DNA from: Nostoc sp. XA010
GTDB lineage: Bacteria > Cyanobacteriota > Cyanobacteriia > Cyanobacteriales > Nostocaceae
DNA length: 44,647 bases
Assembly (NCBI RefSeq): GCF_020829625.1
Contig: NZ_JAIVFX010000039.1
Coordinates: 1 to 44,647, forward strand
Direction of reading: 5' to 3'
The position numbers were made by a program, and so were the translations under genes. The notes under the pieces were generated by a model, which searched no databases, was not told the origin of the DNA, and saw nothing but the letters and a program-made list of their open reading frames with translations. Shown here piece by piece: positions 1 to 7,508 of this stretch (its first letter is position 1; each line of letters begins with the position of its first letter).

Positions 1-42
1 AATTGGGTGGACTTGTACGATAGCCTCAAAGAGAAAAAGTAA
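1..42 (+). CDS. 3' end of a gene cut by the window edge, probably an IS transposase
   Basis: Frame 1 is open from the first base and ends with TAA at 40-42, giving NWVDLYDSLKEKK. The stop lies 12 bases before the 73-bp repeat that I read as the end of an insertion sequence (55-127), so this is probably the C-terminus of that IS's transposase. In the second copy an open frame also stops just before the repeat (stop near 890, repeat at 899), which supports the reading. Thirteen codons are too few to assign a family. Confidence 0.3.
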   Translation, partial: NWVDLYDSLKEKK

Positions 43-54
43 GTCCAATCATCT

Positions 55-127
55 TGTTCGCGTAAACAATTCGCGAACACTATTTTCTTTGTTTTACCCT
101 CTATTTCTCCTTAACCGAGCAGTATTG
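55..127 (+). repeat. IS end, copy 1 (matches 899-971)
   Basis: This 73-bp block recurs at 899-971 in the same orientation and at exactly the same length. The last 19 bases (CCTTAACCGAGCAGTATTG) are identical in both copies. It opens with a perfect inverted repeat, TGTTCGCG (55-62) and CGCGAACA (72-79), around a 9-base spacer. Sequence identity stops abruptly at 127 and 971, and what follows differs: here the middle of a transposase gene, there a different gene fragment. That is the behaviour of an IS terminus inserted in two places. Confidence 0.6.
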
Positions 128-490
128 AAAGTGGTTGTAAGTGAAGCAAATGTCCCAGAACGATTAGTTGCTGCCTATGCTTTGATGGAATTGTTAGAGG
201 AGCGTCCTGAATTACTCGAAAAAGTTGAAGTTTTATGGGTTGATTCCGGTTATGACGGTGATAAATTTGCTCTTTGTGTTTGGTTGATGATCCAAGCTCA
301 TGTTGAAGTCATACGGCGTACTGAGCCAGAATTTCAGGTTTTACCGAAACGCTGGGTAGTTGAAAGAACATTCGGGTGGTTTAACCAATATCATCGTCTC
401 AGCAAGGATTATGAGCGTTTACCTGAAATGAGTGAAGCTGCTATATATGCTGTCATGACTCGGATTATGTTGCGTCGCCTTGTAGCCTAA
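128..490 (+). pseudogene. IS5-family transposase, C-terminal fragment
   Basis: The frame encodes about 120 residues typical of the C-terminal half of IS5-family DDE transposases. It starts at LKVVVSEANVPERLVAA, continues through WVDSGYDG (second catalytic Asp) and ends with VVERTFGWFNQYHRLSKDYE (catalytic Glu) and a TAA stop at 490. The N-terminal half, with the first catalytic Asp, is missing because the sequence left of 127 belongs to another IS. An open frame begins at 89, but its first dozen residues come from the IS end and are not original. It cannot encode an active enzyme alone. Confidence 0.75.
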
Positions 491-518
491 AGATTTACTT
501 TATAAATAATCTCTTAGA

Positions 519-890
519 GTGATTAGACGTGCTATCCCTTTGTTCCAGATTGCAGTAAAAATATTCCCAGATATTAATGTATTTTTTAGTTGGTTAACTT
601 TGGAAATAAAAGAATTAAAAATTCCACCACCACAGCACAGAAGTAATCCCAGAGCCGTCAAGAAAACTCGCTCAAAGTTTCAGAGTAAAAAACGATGTCA
701 TAGAAATAATGGCACTCTTCGACAATTACTAGCCTTTCAAATTTTTAGGAAAGCAAGTTGAATACATCCATTATTTGGGCGATACAGTAAACTGTTCATC
801 CTTAATTTATAGTTCAACAGGTTTAAAATATTCTCAGCAATTGACAATTAAATTTTTCGAGAGTTCCTTCAGGTACAAGCAGCGTTTTTA
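519..890 (+). pseudogene. decayed transposase remnant
   Basis: An open frame at 519-761 (80 residues) contains PPPQHRSNPRAVKKTRSKFQ, which resembles the basic tail of cyanobacterial IS4-type transposases. A shift to the next frame near 750 continues the open reading (FLGKQVEYIHYLGD and on to FFESSFRYKQRF) up to a TAG at about 888-890. That stop sits 8 bases before the second IS-end repeat, as at the left edge of the window. I read this as the frameshifted 3' end of a dead IS. The family assignment is tentative. Confidence 0.4.
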
Positions 891-898
891 GCTGTTTT

Positions 899-971
899 TG
901 TTCTCGTAAATTACACGCGAACAAATTATGATTTATTCCACTATCTATTTTCCCTTAACCGAGCAGTATTG
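899..971 (+). repeat. IS end, copy 2 (matches 55-127)
   Basis: Second copy of the 73-bp IS terminus. The inverted repeat is TGTTCTCG (899-906) and CGCGAACA (916-923), with one mismatch compared with copy 1 and the same 9-base spacer. The 19-base end at 953-971 is identical to 109-127. The middle of the repeat has diverged, so the two copies are old relatives rather than a recent duplication. Confidence 0.6.
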
Positions 972-1297
972 CATTAGCACGTAGTGAAATTCCGGTTACG
1001 CAGGAAGCTCTCCACGTGTACCAACGATTAATTGCCAACCTAGAACTAGCTTACAAAAAGGGTGATATGGAAGATGCCGGAAGTATCATTTCTGCCCGTA
1101 AGGAAATGATGAGGCTGGATGCGATCGCTAAAAATCTAGCATCTCAGGGGTTTGGTATCCCGTTTTTTTTAGTTGTATTGCAAAAACTGGTGTCCTCAAG
1201 CAGTTTTCGCAACACAACCTATTTATCCGAAAACGCTGTAATGCCCGTGCTTATTTCGTTGAAGAGGCGAAATTACGCACTTTCGTTAAATCTTTAA
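972..1297 (+). pseudogene. fragment of an unidentified gene, cut at its 5' end by the IS
   Basis: Directly after the IS end the frame reads ALARSEIPVTQEALHVYQRL and stays open to a TAA at 1297. The first 65 or so residues look like real coding sequence: helical, charged, HIP1-like bases near 1120. The rest (after about 1165) is low quality and runs into the 3' end of the convergent thioesterase gene. The first available start (GTG at 1016) lies inside the fragment. I do not recognise the family. It is probably the stump of a gene destroyed by IS insertion. Confidence 0.35.
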
Positions 1298-2027
1298 CAA
1301 TAGCTTGCAAAACAAAGTTTCGAGCGCTATTTATAAAGAAATGATTTCCAGGGAAAGACGAAAGTGCAAATCGGCTATTTGTCATCTCTTGCCATGCCAT
1401 CAGCGCTTTATGACTCACTTGACTATCCTCAGTACCCCCAAATGCAGAAATTGGGCAATCTAGAGGCTTGTGGTTTGAGTAAACATATGTCTCACAAAGT
1501 GCAAAATCGGCTCGAAGAATTGGCAGCATTAGCTGCATCAATTCCATATTTTGCAAAACTGATTCTGGCGTTCCGTTAAAACAGCGTAATTCTTCGATGA
1601 ACTCAGATTCAGGCAATTGGCTGATGGGCGGTTCTCGATCGGGTATTTGAGGCGCACCTCTACCAGAAACAAACAAGTGATCTGGAGATAAACTGTAATT
1701 GCTGCGAAGTTGCTGGGCAAGTTCAAACGCAATTAGCGCACCCATACTGTGTCCGAAAAAGGCAAATGGTATGTCTAGATAAGGATATATGACTTGTGCC
1801 AGGGTCTCTACCAAAGGTGAAAGTTGGATGAATGATTGTTCGTGAAATCGATTTTCTCGACCTGGAAGTTGAACCGGACAAACTTCTATTTCTGGTAAAT
1901 AGTCTGACCATCGGGAAAAATTTGCTGCTCCGCCACCTGCGTAGGGGAAACAAAATAAACGCAGTTGAGTTTGCGATTTTGGTTTATAAGATAAAAACCA
2001 GGAATTATGAATAAGTGTTGCGGTCAT
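1251..2027 (-). CDS. type II thioesterase of the NRPS cluster
   Basis: A 258-residue alpha/beta hydrolase of normal length for the external (type II) thioesterases found with NRPS genes. The sequence shows the N-terminal FCFPYAGGGA motif, VQLPGRENR, the nucleophile elbow GHSMGA near residue 93 and the C-terminal GNHFF carrying the catalytic His. These enzymes are soluble and remove wrong or stalled acyl groups from carrier-protein arms. It is the last gene of the leftward NRPS region, 117 bp after the M28 peptidase, and starts with ATG. It is a separate protein: NRPS-3 ends in a reductase, so this enzyme is unlikely to release the product. The family call is secure; the link to this cluster rests on position and strand. 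Confidence 0.9.
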   Translation of the reverse strand: MTATLIHNSWFLSYKPKSQTQLRLFCFPYAGGGAANFSRWSDYLPEIEVCPVQLPGRENRFHEQSFIQLSPLVETLAQVIYPYLDIPFAFFGHSMGALIAFELAQQLRSNYSLSPDHLFVSGRGAPQIPDREPPISQLPESEFIEELRCFNGTPESVLQNMELMQLMLPILRADFALCETYVYSNHKPLDCPISAFGGTEDSQVSHKALMAWQEMTNSRFALSSFPGNHFFINSARNFVLQAIVKDLTKVRNFASSTK

Positions 2028-2144
2028 AAGATTAGTATAGTAACTAAGTAAAAGTAATTAGAGTCGGTAGCCAGACAGGATTTTGGATTGATGACAAGTG
2101 CGAAGCGGGAGCTTTGATCCATAGAAAAATCTAAAATTATTAAC

Positions 2145-4484
2145 TCAAAATGTGAAAGATTTGCTTACTAAGGTTGAGTTACTAACCCCACCACCAAATG
2201 CCGTAGGCATCATATAATTAGGTCTTGATGTAAATTTACCTGGTATTTTTGGAAGACCTTCTGATTGGTCTACAGCTTTAAGCTTTAAAGGTTGCGATCG
2301 CTTGATTGATAAAGTTAACTCTATACCTTCTGGAGGAATGGCAAAATAATCCAACCCCCAAGCATTTTGAGTATTGTTATGTGTATGGTTAATATCTATT
2401 TTCTTTCCATTGACCGCAGCTTCTAAAATTTCTGTTTTTGTATCCGCATATACACGCAAAATACGCGCTTTTCTAGGGGAAGTAATTTGCAAATGTACTG
2501 TTCTAGTGCTATTTTCTACATTATCTTTGAGTAGTTGGATATCTGGTGGGGACAGTGAGACTACAGAAGCAGAATTTTGAAGAAATTGCCACGATACCGT
2601 CGGTAAATATTCAGTTAAAGTCACTTTTTGGGGATTTTGAGAAAGAAACTGAGAAGTCCACTCATCTGGTTTTTGATCGAGACTTGCCCAAATTGCTTTC
2701 CCTGTGTCGGCATTCAAACCATATAAAATACTATTAGGTTTTGGGTATTTGGCGGTAAAATCTGCTGTCAAACTACCTGCAAAGATAAAACCCAAACTTA
2801 TTAGTAGTGCAAATCTAGATAACAAAAACTTGTTACCATTCCTAAAAAGAGTGATGTAGGGAATGAGTAATCCCAATTGCAGCCCTACTAAAACTGCGAT
2901 CGCTCCAGACATACTCAAGGTAAGGGCAAGAAATATAATATAGATTGTGGGAGTTAGTAGAATAATTCCGGGAATGGCACATACAGAGAGAATAGTAACT
3001 CTTACTCCCATGTTTATTCGCTTTTTGCTATCATCGGATACTGTTTTTGGTAGTCTGGTAATAGGTTCGATAGCGAATATTAACCCCCAGCCTACAAGAG
3101 TAAATAATAGTGGGAATGTAAAGAAATAACTGGTTCCTGGTAAAAATAAACTAGTTATTATCATTAATATCAGCCAGCCAAGCAAAGCTGCAACTGCTAG
3201 ATTTGATATGCTGATTTTTTTAGAAAACAAAGTGTATAAACTGGAGGTAATAGCAATCGTGAGAGCTACAAAACCAACTAAATAAAAATTGCTATTATAA
3301 GTATCACCTTGAGCAAATACTTGATAACCACTGTGAACCGTGGTGATAACCCACCAAGCCAATGTCACTGTTGCTGATGCGATAAAAATAGTAAATAAGA
3401 AAGCAAAAAAACCTAAAATAATTCCCCCGATCGTCAACTGTCTTCTTTTCAAACCAAGCATTATCACCATGACAAAGAAAGCAGTCACAAAAATTGTCAG
3501 AGGAGGAACCCAAGCTTCGGGGTAATGAATAAGAGTTAAACCTAAAATATCAAAATAGATAGCATCACTGTCCTTGGTATTTTCTAGATTTAAATTTCCA
3601 AAGTGACGGCTCAAGGCTAAAATATATTCACCTTGATGTTGCAGGCTGCGCTCATCTACATTTTTTAGGTTATCTACAAAAGTATGGTAGTAATTAAATC
3701 CTTTTAAATAAGCAAAATTTAGTGCCGACCAACCAGCTTTTTTGAATATACTTAAATCCGTATCATTAGGCAAAATTTTATAAATAGTATAAAAGATGGA
3801 ATTACCGATCGGATGAACTGCTGCTTTGGCAAATTCTTGAATTACCCATCCATTTTGATCGCTAGTTTCAAACATTACTGATGAGCCACTATTGCCGCGT
3901 GCTTCAAAGTTGAAAGCAACTTCCACATCTTTTGCAAACGGATGTTGATCGACAAAAGCCTTCGCTCCTAAAAGTCCAGATTCTTCGCCATCAGTAAAGA
4001 GAAAAATTACATCATTTTTTAAAGGAGAACCAGCTTTTAACGCCCTAATATTTTCTAGCATTGCGACAACGGCAGTACCGTTGTCACTAGCACCAACACC
4101 TTGGGCAATTGAATCATAGTGAGCCGCAAATAAAACAGCTTTAGTGCGATCCGTTCCTTCAAGTTTAGCAATAACGTTAGCAACGTTACCCGCTACAAAA
4201 GGAGTACCCCATTTTTCATTAATTACCGAAGTTGTTTGTACTTCGGGTTTAACTCCTAGCGTAGTTAACTGTTGAACGATGTAGTTACGCACTTCTGCAC
4301 TTGCTGCTGAACCTATAGGATGAGGTTTTTTGGCAATCACCTCAAGGTGTTTAATCGCACGACTCGAAGAGAATTCGACCAACGGTGCGCTGACGCTTAC
4401 AGCAGCAGGAGGATCTAATTGGTAAATTCCGAGAAATACCAGACATAGGATGAACAAAAAAGTGACAAAGGCAATATTTTTCAT
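2145..4484 (-). CDS. membrane-anchored M28-family zinc peptidase
   Basis: The protein is 779 residues from the ATG at 4484. An upstream TTG at 4535 would add 17 residues, but the ATG gives a clean signal anchor (MKNIAFVTFLFILCLVFLG). The zinc peptidase domain follows with the M28 ligands in order: AHYDS (about residue 122), ASDNGT (131), TDGEESGLLG (163, catalytic Glu and zinc Glu), FEARG (193) and YYHTF (265). The second half has about eight hydrophobic segments and then a C-terminal soluble domain. This layout recalls the membrane M28 proteases related to FXNA/ERMP1. The active site probably faces outside the cytoplasm. It lies in the NRPS region on the same strand, between the Tn7-like element and the thioesterase. 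It could trim the lipopeptide precursor, degrade the product for self-protection, or be an unrelated housekeeping protease; the sequence does not decide. Confidence 0.85.
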   Translation of the reverse strand: MKNIAFVTFLFILCLVFLGIYQLDPPAAVSVSAPLVEFSSSRAIKHLEVIAKKPHPIGSAASAEVRNYIVQQLTTLGVKPEVQTTSVINEKWGTPFVAGNVANVIAKLEGTDRTKAVLFAAHYDSIAQGVGASDNGTAVVAMLENIRALKAGSPLKNDVIFLFTDGEESGLLGAKAFVDQHPFAKDVEVAFNFEARGNSGSSVMFETSDQNGWVIQEFAKAAVHPIGNSIFYTIYKILPNDTDLSIFKKAGWSALNFAYLKGFNYYHTFVDNLKNVDERSLQHQGEYILALSRHFGNLNLENTKDSDAIYFDILGLTLIHYPEAWVPPLTIFVTAFFVMVIMLGLKRRQLTIGGIILGFFAFLFTIFIASATVTLAWWVITTVHSGYQVFAQGDTYNSNFYLVGFVALTIAITSSLYTLFSKKISISNLAVAALLGWLILMIITSLFLPGTSYFFTFPLLFTLVGWGLIFAIEPITRLPKTVSDDSKKRINMGVRVTILSVCAIPGIILLTPTIYIIFLALTLSMSGAIAVLVGLQLGLLIPYITLFRNGNKFLLSRFALLISLGFIFAGSLTADFTAKYPKPNSILYGLNADTGKAIWASLDQKPDEWTSQFLSQNPQKVTLTEYLPTVSWQFLQNSASVVSLSPPDIQLLKDNVENSTRTVHLQITSPRKARILRVYADTKTEILEAAVNGKKIDINHTHNNTQNAWGLDYFAIPPEGIELTLSIKRSQPLKLKAVDQSEGLPKIPGKFTSRPNYMMPTAFGGGVSNSTLVSKSFTF

Positions 4485-4722
4485 AATCAATTTTAGCAAA
4501 TTGGTACTGATGAGTTGATGGAAGTAAGTGGGCAAAATTAAACATAATTTTTTGCTCTCAAAATTGATTTCTCGTAACTGCCTCTAAACTCTTATTACAT
4601 TTAGGTTTATTTGTGCCGACTTACTTAATTACCTAGTGCAGCTTGGCTGAAATAACTGTCCAGTTAAAAAAGCTTCAAAAACTCATGAAATAAAGTTTCT
4701 TTATTTCTGCCTACTGCCTAAA

Positions 4723-5190
4723 TGTAGTGACCTGCAATTATAAATCCCCCGACCTGCAATCATCGCTGTATTCAGCCAGGATTAAATGCAACCAGCCTGC
4801 AATCATCCGTTTCGACCAGGATTATTTGCAAATAAACTCAACAATTTACTAAGACTGGGTTTTCTCTCCTTAACAGGAGTTTGTCAAAAAACTCATTTGA
4901 TAATTTGATAAATTAACTTTGAATTCAAAACCCAAGTTTTTTTACTTAAAAACCAACGGTAAAAGTAACTCTAAGCCTTACTGGTGAAGCAGTTAAGAAA
5001 CCGTTCGTTTCTTTTACTTTTATAGTTGCAGATAATCCTGGCTCAAACCGATGATTGCAGGCTCAGTTGCAAATAATCAAGGGGAACGTTGCAGTTAATC
5101 CTGGCTGAACCAAAATTATAGTTGCATTTAATCCTGGTCTGTAAATGTCTTGATTGCAGGTTTGAGCGATTAGTATTGCAGGTCGCTACA
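4723..5190. mobile_element. gene-less element with Tn7-like, multi-site inverted ends
   Basis: The 468-bp segment begins TGTAGTGACCTGCAAT and ends ATTGCAGGTCGCTACA, an inverted repeat opening with TGTA as in Tn7-like and related DDE transposons. Each end carries several copies of two short motifs. On the left, CCTGCAAT occurs at 4731, 4753 and 4796, and CCAGGATTAAATGCAA and a variant at 4776 and 4816. On the right the same motifs are inverted: TTGCAGATAATCCTGG at 5026, variants at 5089 and 5122, and ATTGCAGG at 5055, 5153 and 5175. Clustered sites at both ends look like TnsB-type transposase binding sites. The middle has no open frame of note. A target duplication is not clear: the flanks are CTAAA and CCTAC. 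Confidence 0.6.
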
Positions 5191-5207
5191 CCTACTCCCT
5201 TATTGCA

Positions 5208-5888
5208 CTAGTTTGAAAAGGTTGTTCGTTTCAGAATTATTCCCATGCTGATGTACCAAATTGGTATTAAAATTAAACCACCTAAAATTGCCGAGAATAA
5301 AACTAGGAAATAAAGGTCGAAGAAAGTTCCTATTACCACTAGCCAATGTAGGATAGCGACAGCAATTCCCACCAATGCTAAGGTTTTAGAAAATATACTT
5401 TTGCGAAAAGCAAGCAAACTAACAACTAATATCCATAAACCGACACCTCCTGATGTGAGCCAAGCATCTGGGTCATAGCTTGTAAGCTTGCTTGTGGCAA
5501 TAATTGCTGTTTGATAAGCAGCGTCATTATTGACATAGGCTTTTGCCCAAATTGGGATCAGAGTGATGGAACGAAAATTTTCTAATGCGCTCACCCCAAA
5601 ACCAAAGTAAGCTAAACTACTTGTCCAACAAACCCAACCTTCGTTTGCAGAAATAACGAGAGATGAAATTGCTGGTATTACAGCAAGAGCAAAGACTCCA
5701 CTTAAGGCAAGTTCCCAATGCAAAACTACATTTGGAATACTATTGTTGGCAAGCGATCGCCAAAATTCTTGGATGGTAGCAACTCTTTGGCTTGGGTCTA
5801 GTGCGTAGGTGATGCCAATGATAATATAGGAAATTCCTACGAAGATAGAACAAGTTCCTCCCAACTGAGTAAGGCTGTTATTTTTCAT
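5208..5888 (-). CDS. uncharacterised multi-pass membrane protein
   Basis: A 226-residue hydrophobic protein with about six membrane segments: near residues 10-30, 60-80, 88-105, 147-165, 170-190 and 195-217. It has no catalytic motif that I recognise, and the loop around residues 110-145 is polar. It loosely resembles small membrane families such as DUF4386, but I cannot confirm that. It starts with ATG at 5888 and ends 18 bp from the edge of the Tn7-like element. It follows the MFS exporter on the same strand, about 200 bp downstream. It might belong to the cluster in transport or immunity, but nothing in the sequence shows this. Confidence 0.7.
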   Translation of the reverse strand: MKNNSLTQLGGTCSIFVGISYIIIGITYALDPSQRVATIQEFWRSLANNSIPNVVLHWELALSGVFALAVIPAISSLVISANEGWVCWTSSLAYFGFGVSALENFRSITLIPIWAKAYVNNDAAYQTAIIATSKLTSYDPDAWLTSGGVGLWILVVSLLAFRKSIFSKTLALVGIAVAILHWLVVIGTFFDLYFLVLFSAILGGLILIPIWYISMGIILKRTTFSN

Positions 5889-6056
5889 TATTTACCTTTA
5901 GATTGAATATCAAGTGAAAATTAATTCAGGGTCTGAAAGTTAATTCAATTTCAGGAGCATTAATTCCTGAAAGTCGATTCGTATCTATACTGAGAACGGC
6001 TAAAAACTGGAATTCTCAAATGGCTTCAGTGCGTGGCAGTTAGCTTTTGGCGTCGG

Positions 6057-6082
6057 GCTAATAGCTAATAGCTAATTGCTAA
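6057..6082. repeat. short tandem heptamer repeat
   Basis: GCTAATA at 6057-6063 is repeated at 6064-6070, then GCTAATT at 6071-6077 and a partial GCTAA. Short heptamer repeats of this kind are common in spacers of filamentous cyanobacteria. It lies just downstream of the MFS gene, whose stop is at 6089. Confidence 0.6.
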
Positions 6083-6088
6083 CCGCCC

Positions 6089-7405
6089 TTACGCATCAAC
6101 TGCCACAACAATTGCATCTGGTAGCTCATCTTCTACCAATCGTAGGTGTGGATATAAGTAGCCAGCAATTGCTGTCACGACGGTAAGCGTGCCAATTAGA
6201 ACAAATAATAAGGCAATGCCGTATCCACGCCCTACACCGATAATTTTGCCGATACTACTGGCTAACAAGCCACCTTCGGCAAGTAGTAGCTCAAAAAGGT
6301 CAGCTAATGGACCTGCAACTACGTAAGCAAGTGGTAGTGATATCATTGCGATCGCTCGTCGCACGGCGAAAACTCGTCCTTGAATATCAGCTGGGATTTT
6401 GCTTTGCCAAATTGCTTGGCTTGAACCATTAATTAACGGTTCGCCAAAAAAGTAGAAAAAGGCAGTAAAAAAGAAAACTACAACCGATGGTCGCACTCCA
6501 GCAAACACAATGCACACTCCGCCCAGAAGTGTGAAGCTGAGTACACTGTAAATGCGACGTTTACCACCACCCCAAACGCTCATGACAATACTACCTGCTA
6601 GCATTCCCATCCCACCAACGGTCAATACTGTACCCAGGACGGCGACAGGTGCAAAAGCCAGCACGAGAGGCGTCACCAATACACTCACAATACCTGTAAA
6701 GAAATTGCTGGTAGCAAAGAAAATTAATAATCCCCACAACCCAGGTCGAGAAGTGATATAAGTCCAACCATAAATGGCTTCCTGTAGCAACGAACCCTGC
6801 CCCATTTTCCCTTCAGGTGTCGTTTCGGGTTTGGGAAACCGCACAAACAGTAGCGTCAGCAAGGAGAAACCGAAAGTACAGACATCAATTAGGAGTACGG
6901 CATGAATCTTGAAAACGGCAACTAAAATACCAGCCAGTGCAGGTGAGAGTATTTGGGAGGCTGCATCGGCAACTTGTACCATACCGCTAGCGCGACCGAG
7001 GTGTTGCTTGGGAACAATTAATGTTGTTGCGGCAGTATAAGCTGGCCATTGAAAAGCGTTGAATGTGGAGATAGCCGCCATTGCTAAGTAAATATGCCAA
7101 ACTTGCAATTTACCTGAAAAAAGTAGCACTGCCACTATTAACGTACTTAAGCCTGCCCCAGCATCGTTGAGTATCATCGTCCAGCGACGATCCCAACGAT
7201 CTACCAATGCACCTGCTATGGGAGAAATGACAATTCCCGGCAGTGTAGTAAATAAAGAAATCAATGCAAATTTAGTAACTGAGCCTGTTTGCTGGTATAC
7301 CCAGATACCCAAAGCAAACCCGGTTAACCCAGAGCCAAACAGAGACACAAGCTGTCCAAACCAGATAATGCCGAAAATATGCGTTCCGCGTGCTGTTTTT
7401 GACAT
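6089..7405 (-). CDS. MFS transporter, probable lipopeptide exporter
   Basis: About 438 residues from the ATG at 7405. An in-frame ATG at 7444 would add 13 residues (MARHLPYSPLFFF) that fall in repetitive spacer-like DNA, so I prefer the inner start. The protein begins with IIWFGQLVSLFGSGLTGFALGIWVYQ, typical of the DHA3/MefA-like drug efflux group, and has the loop motif GALVDRWDRR between the second and third membrane segments. About 12 hydrophobic helices are visible. It follows NRPS-3 by roughly 100 bp on the same strand. By position it is the best candidate to export the product or protect the producer. The substrate is inferred from context only. Confidence 0.85.
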   Translation of the reverse strand: MSKTARGTHIFGIIWFGQLVSLFGSGLTGFALGIWVYQQTGSVTKFALISLFTTLPGIVISPIAGALVDRWDRRWTMILNDAGAGLSTLIVAVLLFSGKLQVWHIYLAMAAISTFNAFQWPAYTAATTLIVPKQHLGRASGMVQVADAASQILSPALAGILVAVFKIHAVLLIDVCTFGFSLLTLLFVRFPKPETTPEGKMGQGSLLQEAIYGWTYITSRPGLWGLLIFFATSNFFTGIVSVLVTPLVLAFAPVAVLGTVLTVGGMGMLAGSIVMSVWGGGKRRIYSVLSFTLLGGVCIVFAGVRPSVVVFFFTAFFYFFGEPLINGSSQAIWQSKIPADIQGRVFAVRRAIAMISLPLAYVVAGPLADLFELLLAEGGLLASSIGKIIGVGRGYGIALLFVLIGTLTVVTAIAGYLYPHLRLVEDELPDAIVVAVDA

Positions 7406-7508
7406 AAAAAAGAAGAGTGGGGAGTAGGGGAGATGGCGTGCCATCAGGGCAAAGGTTTTAAACGCCCAAGCCCTGACTGCAAACTTTCATTTATTTACGC
7501 TTACCTAC

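Noticed and set aside
55..79. The TGTTCGCG...CGCGAACA palindrome as a site-specific recombination (att or dif-like) site
   Set aside because: It recurs only as part of a longer 73-bp block that ends at broken genes, which fits an IS terminus better. No integrase gene is in the window.
4485..4535. TTG start at 4535 for the M28 peptidase
   Set aside because: The inner ATG at 4484 directly begins a signal anchor, and no ribosome site supports the TTG.
4723..5190. A CRISPR array or CAST guide array in the repeat-rich segment
   Set aside because: The motifs are short, unevenly spaced and inverted between the two ends. There are no regular repeat-spacer units and no cas genes.
4718..5195. A 5-bp target duplication around the Tn7-like element
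   Set aside because: The flanks are CTAAA and CCTAC; they match only if shifted by one base and with a mismatch, so I do not claim it.
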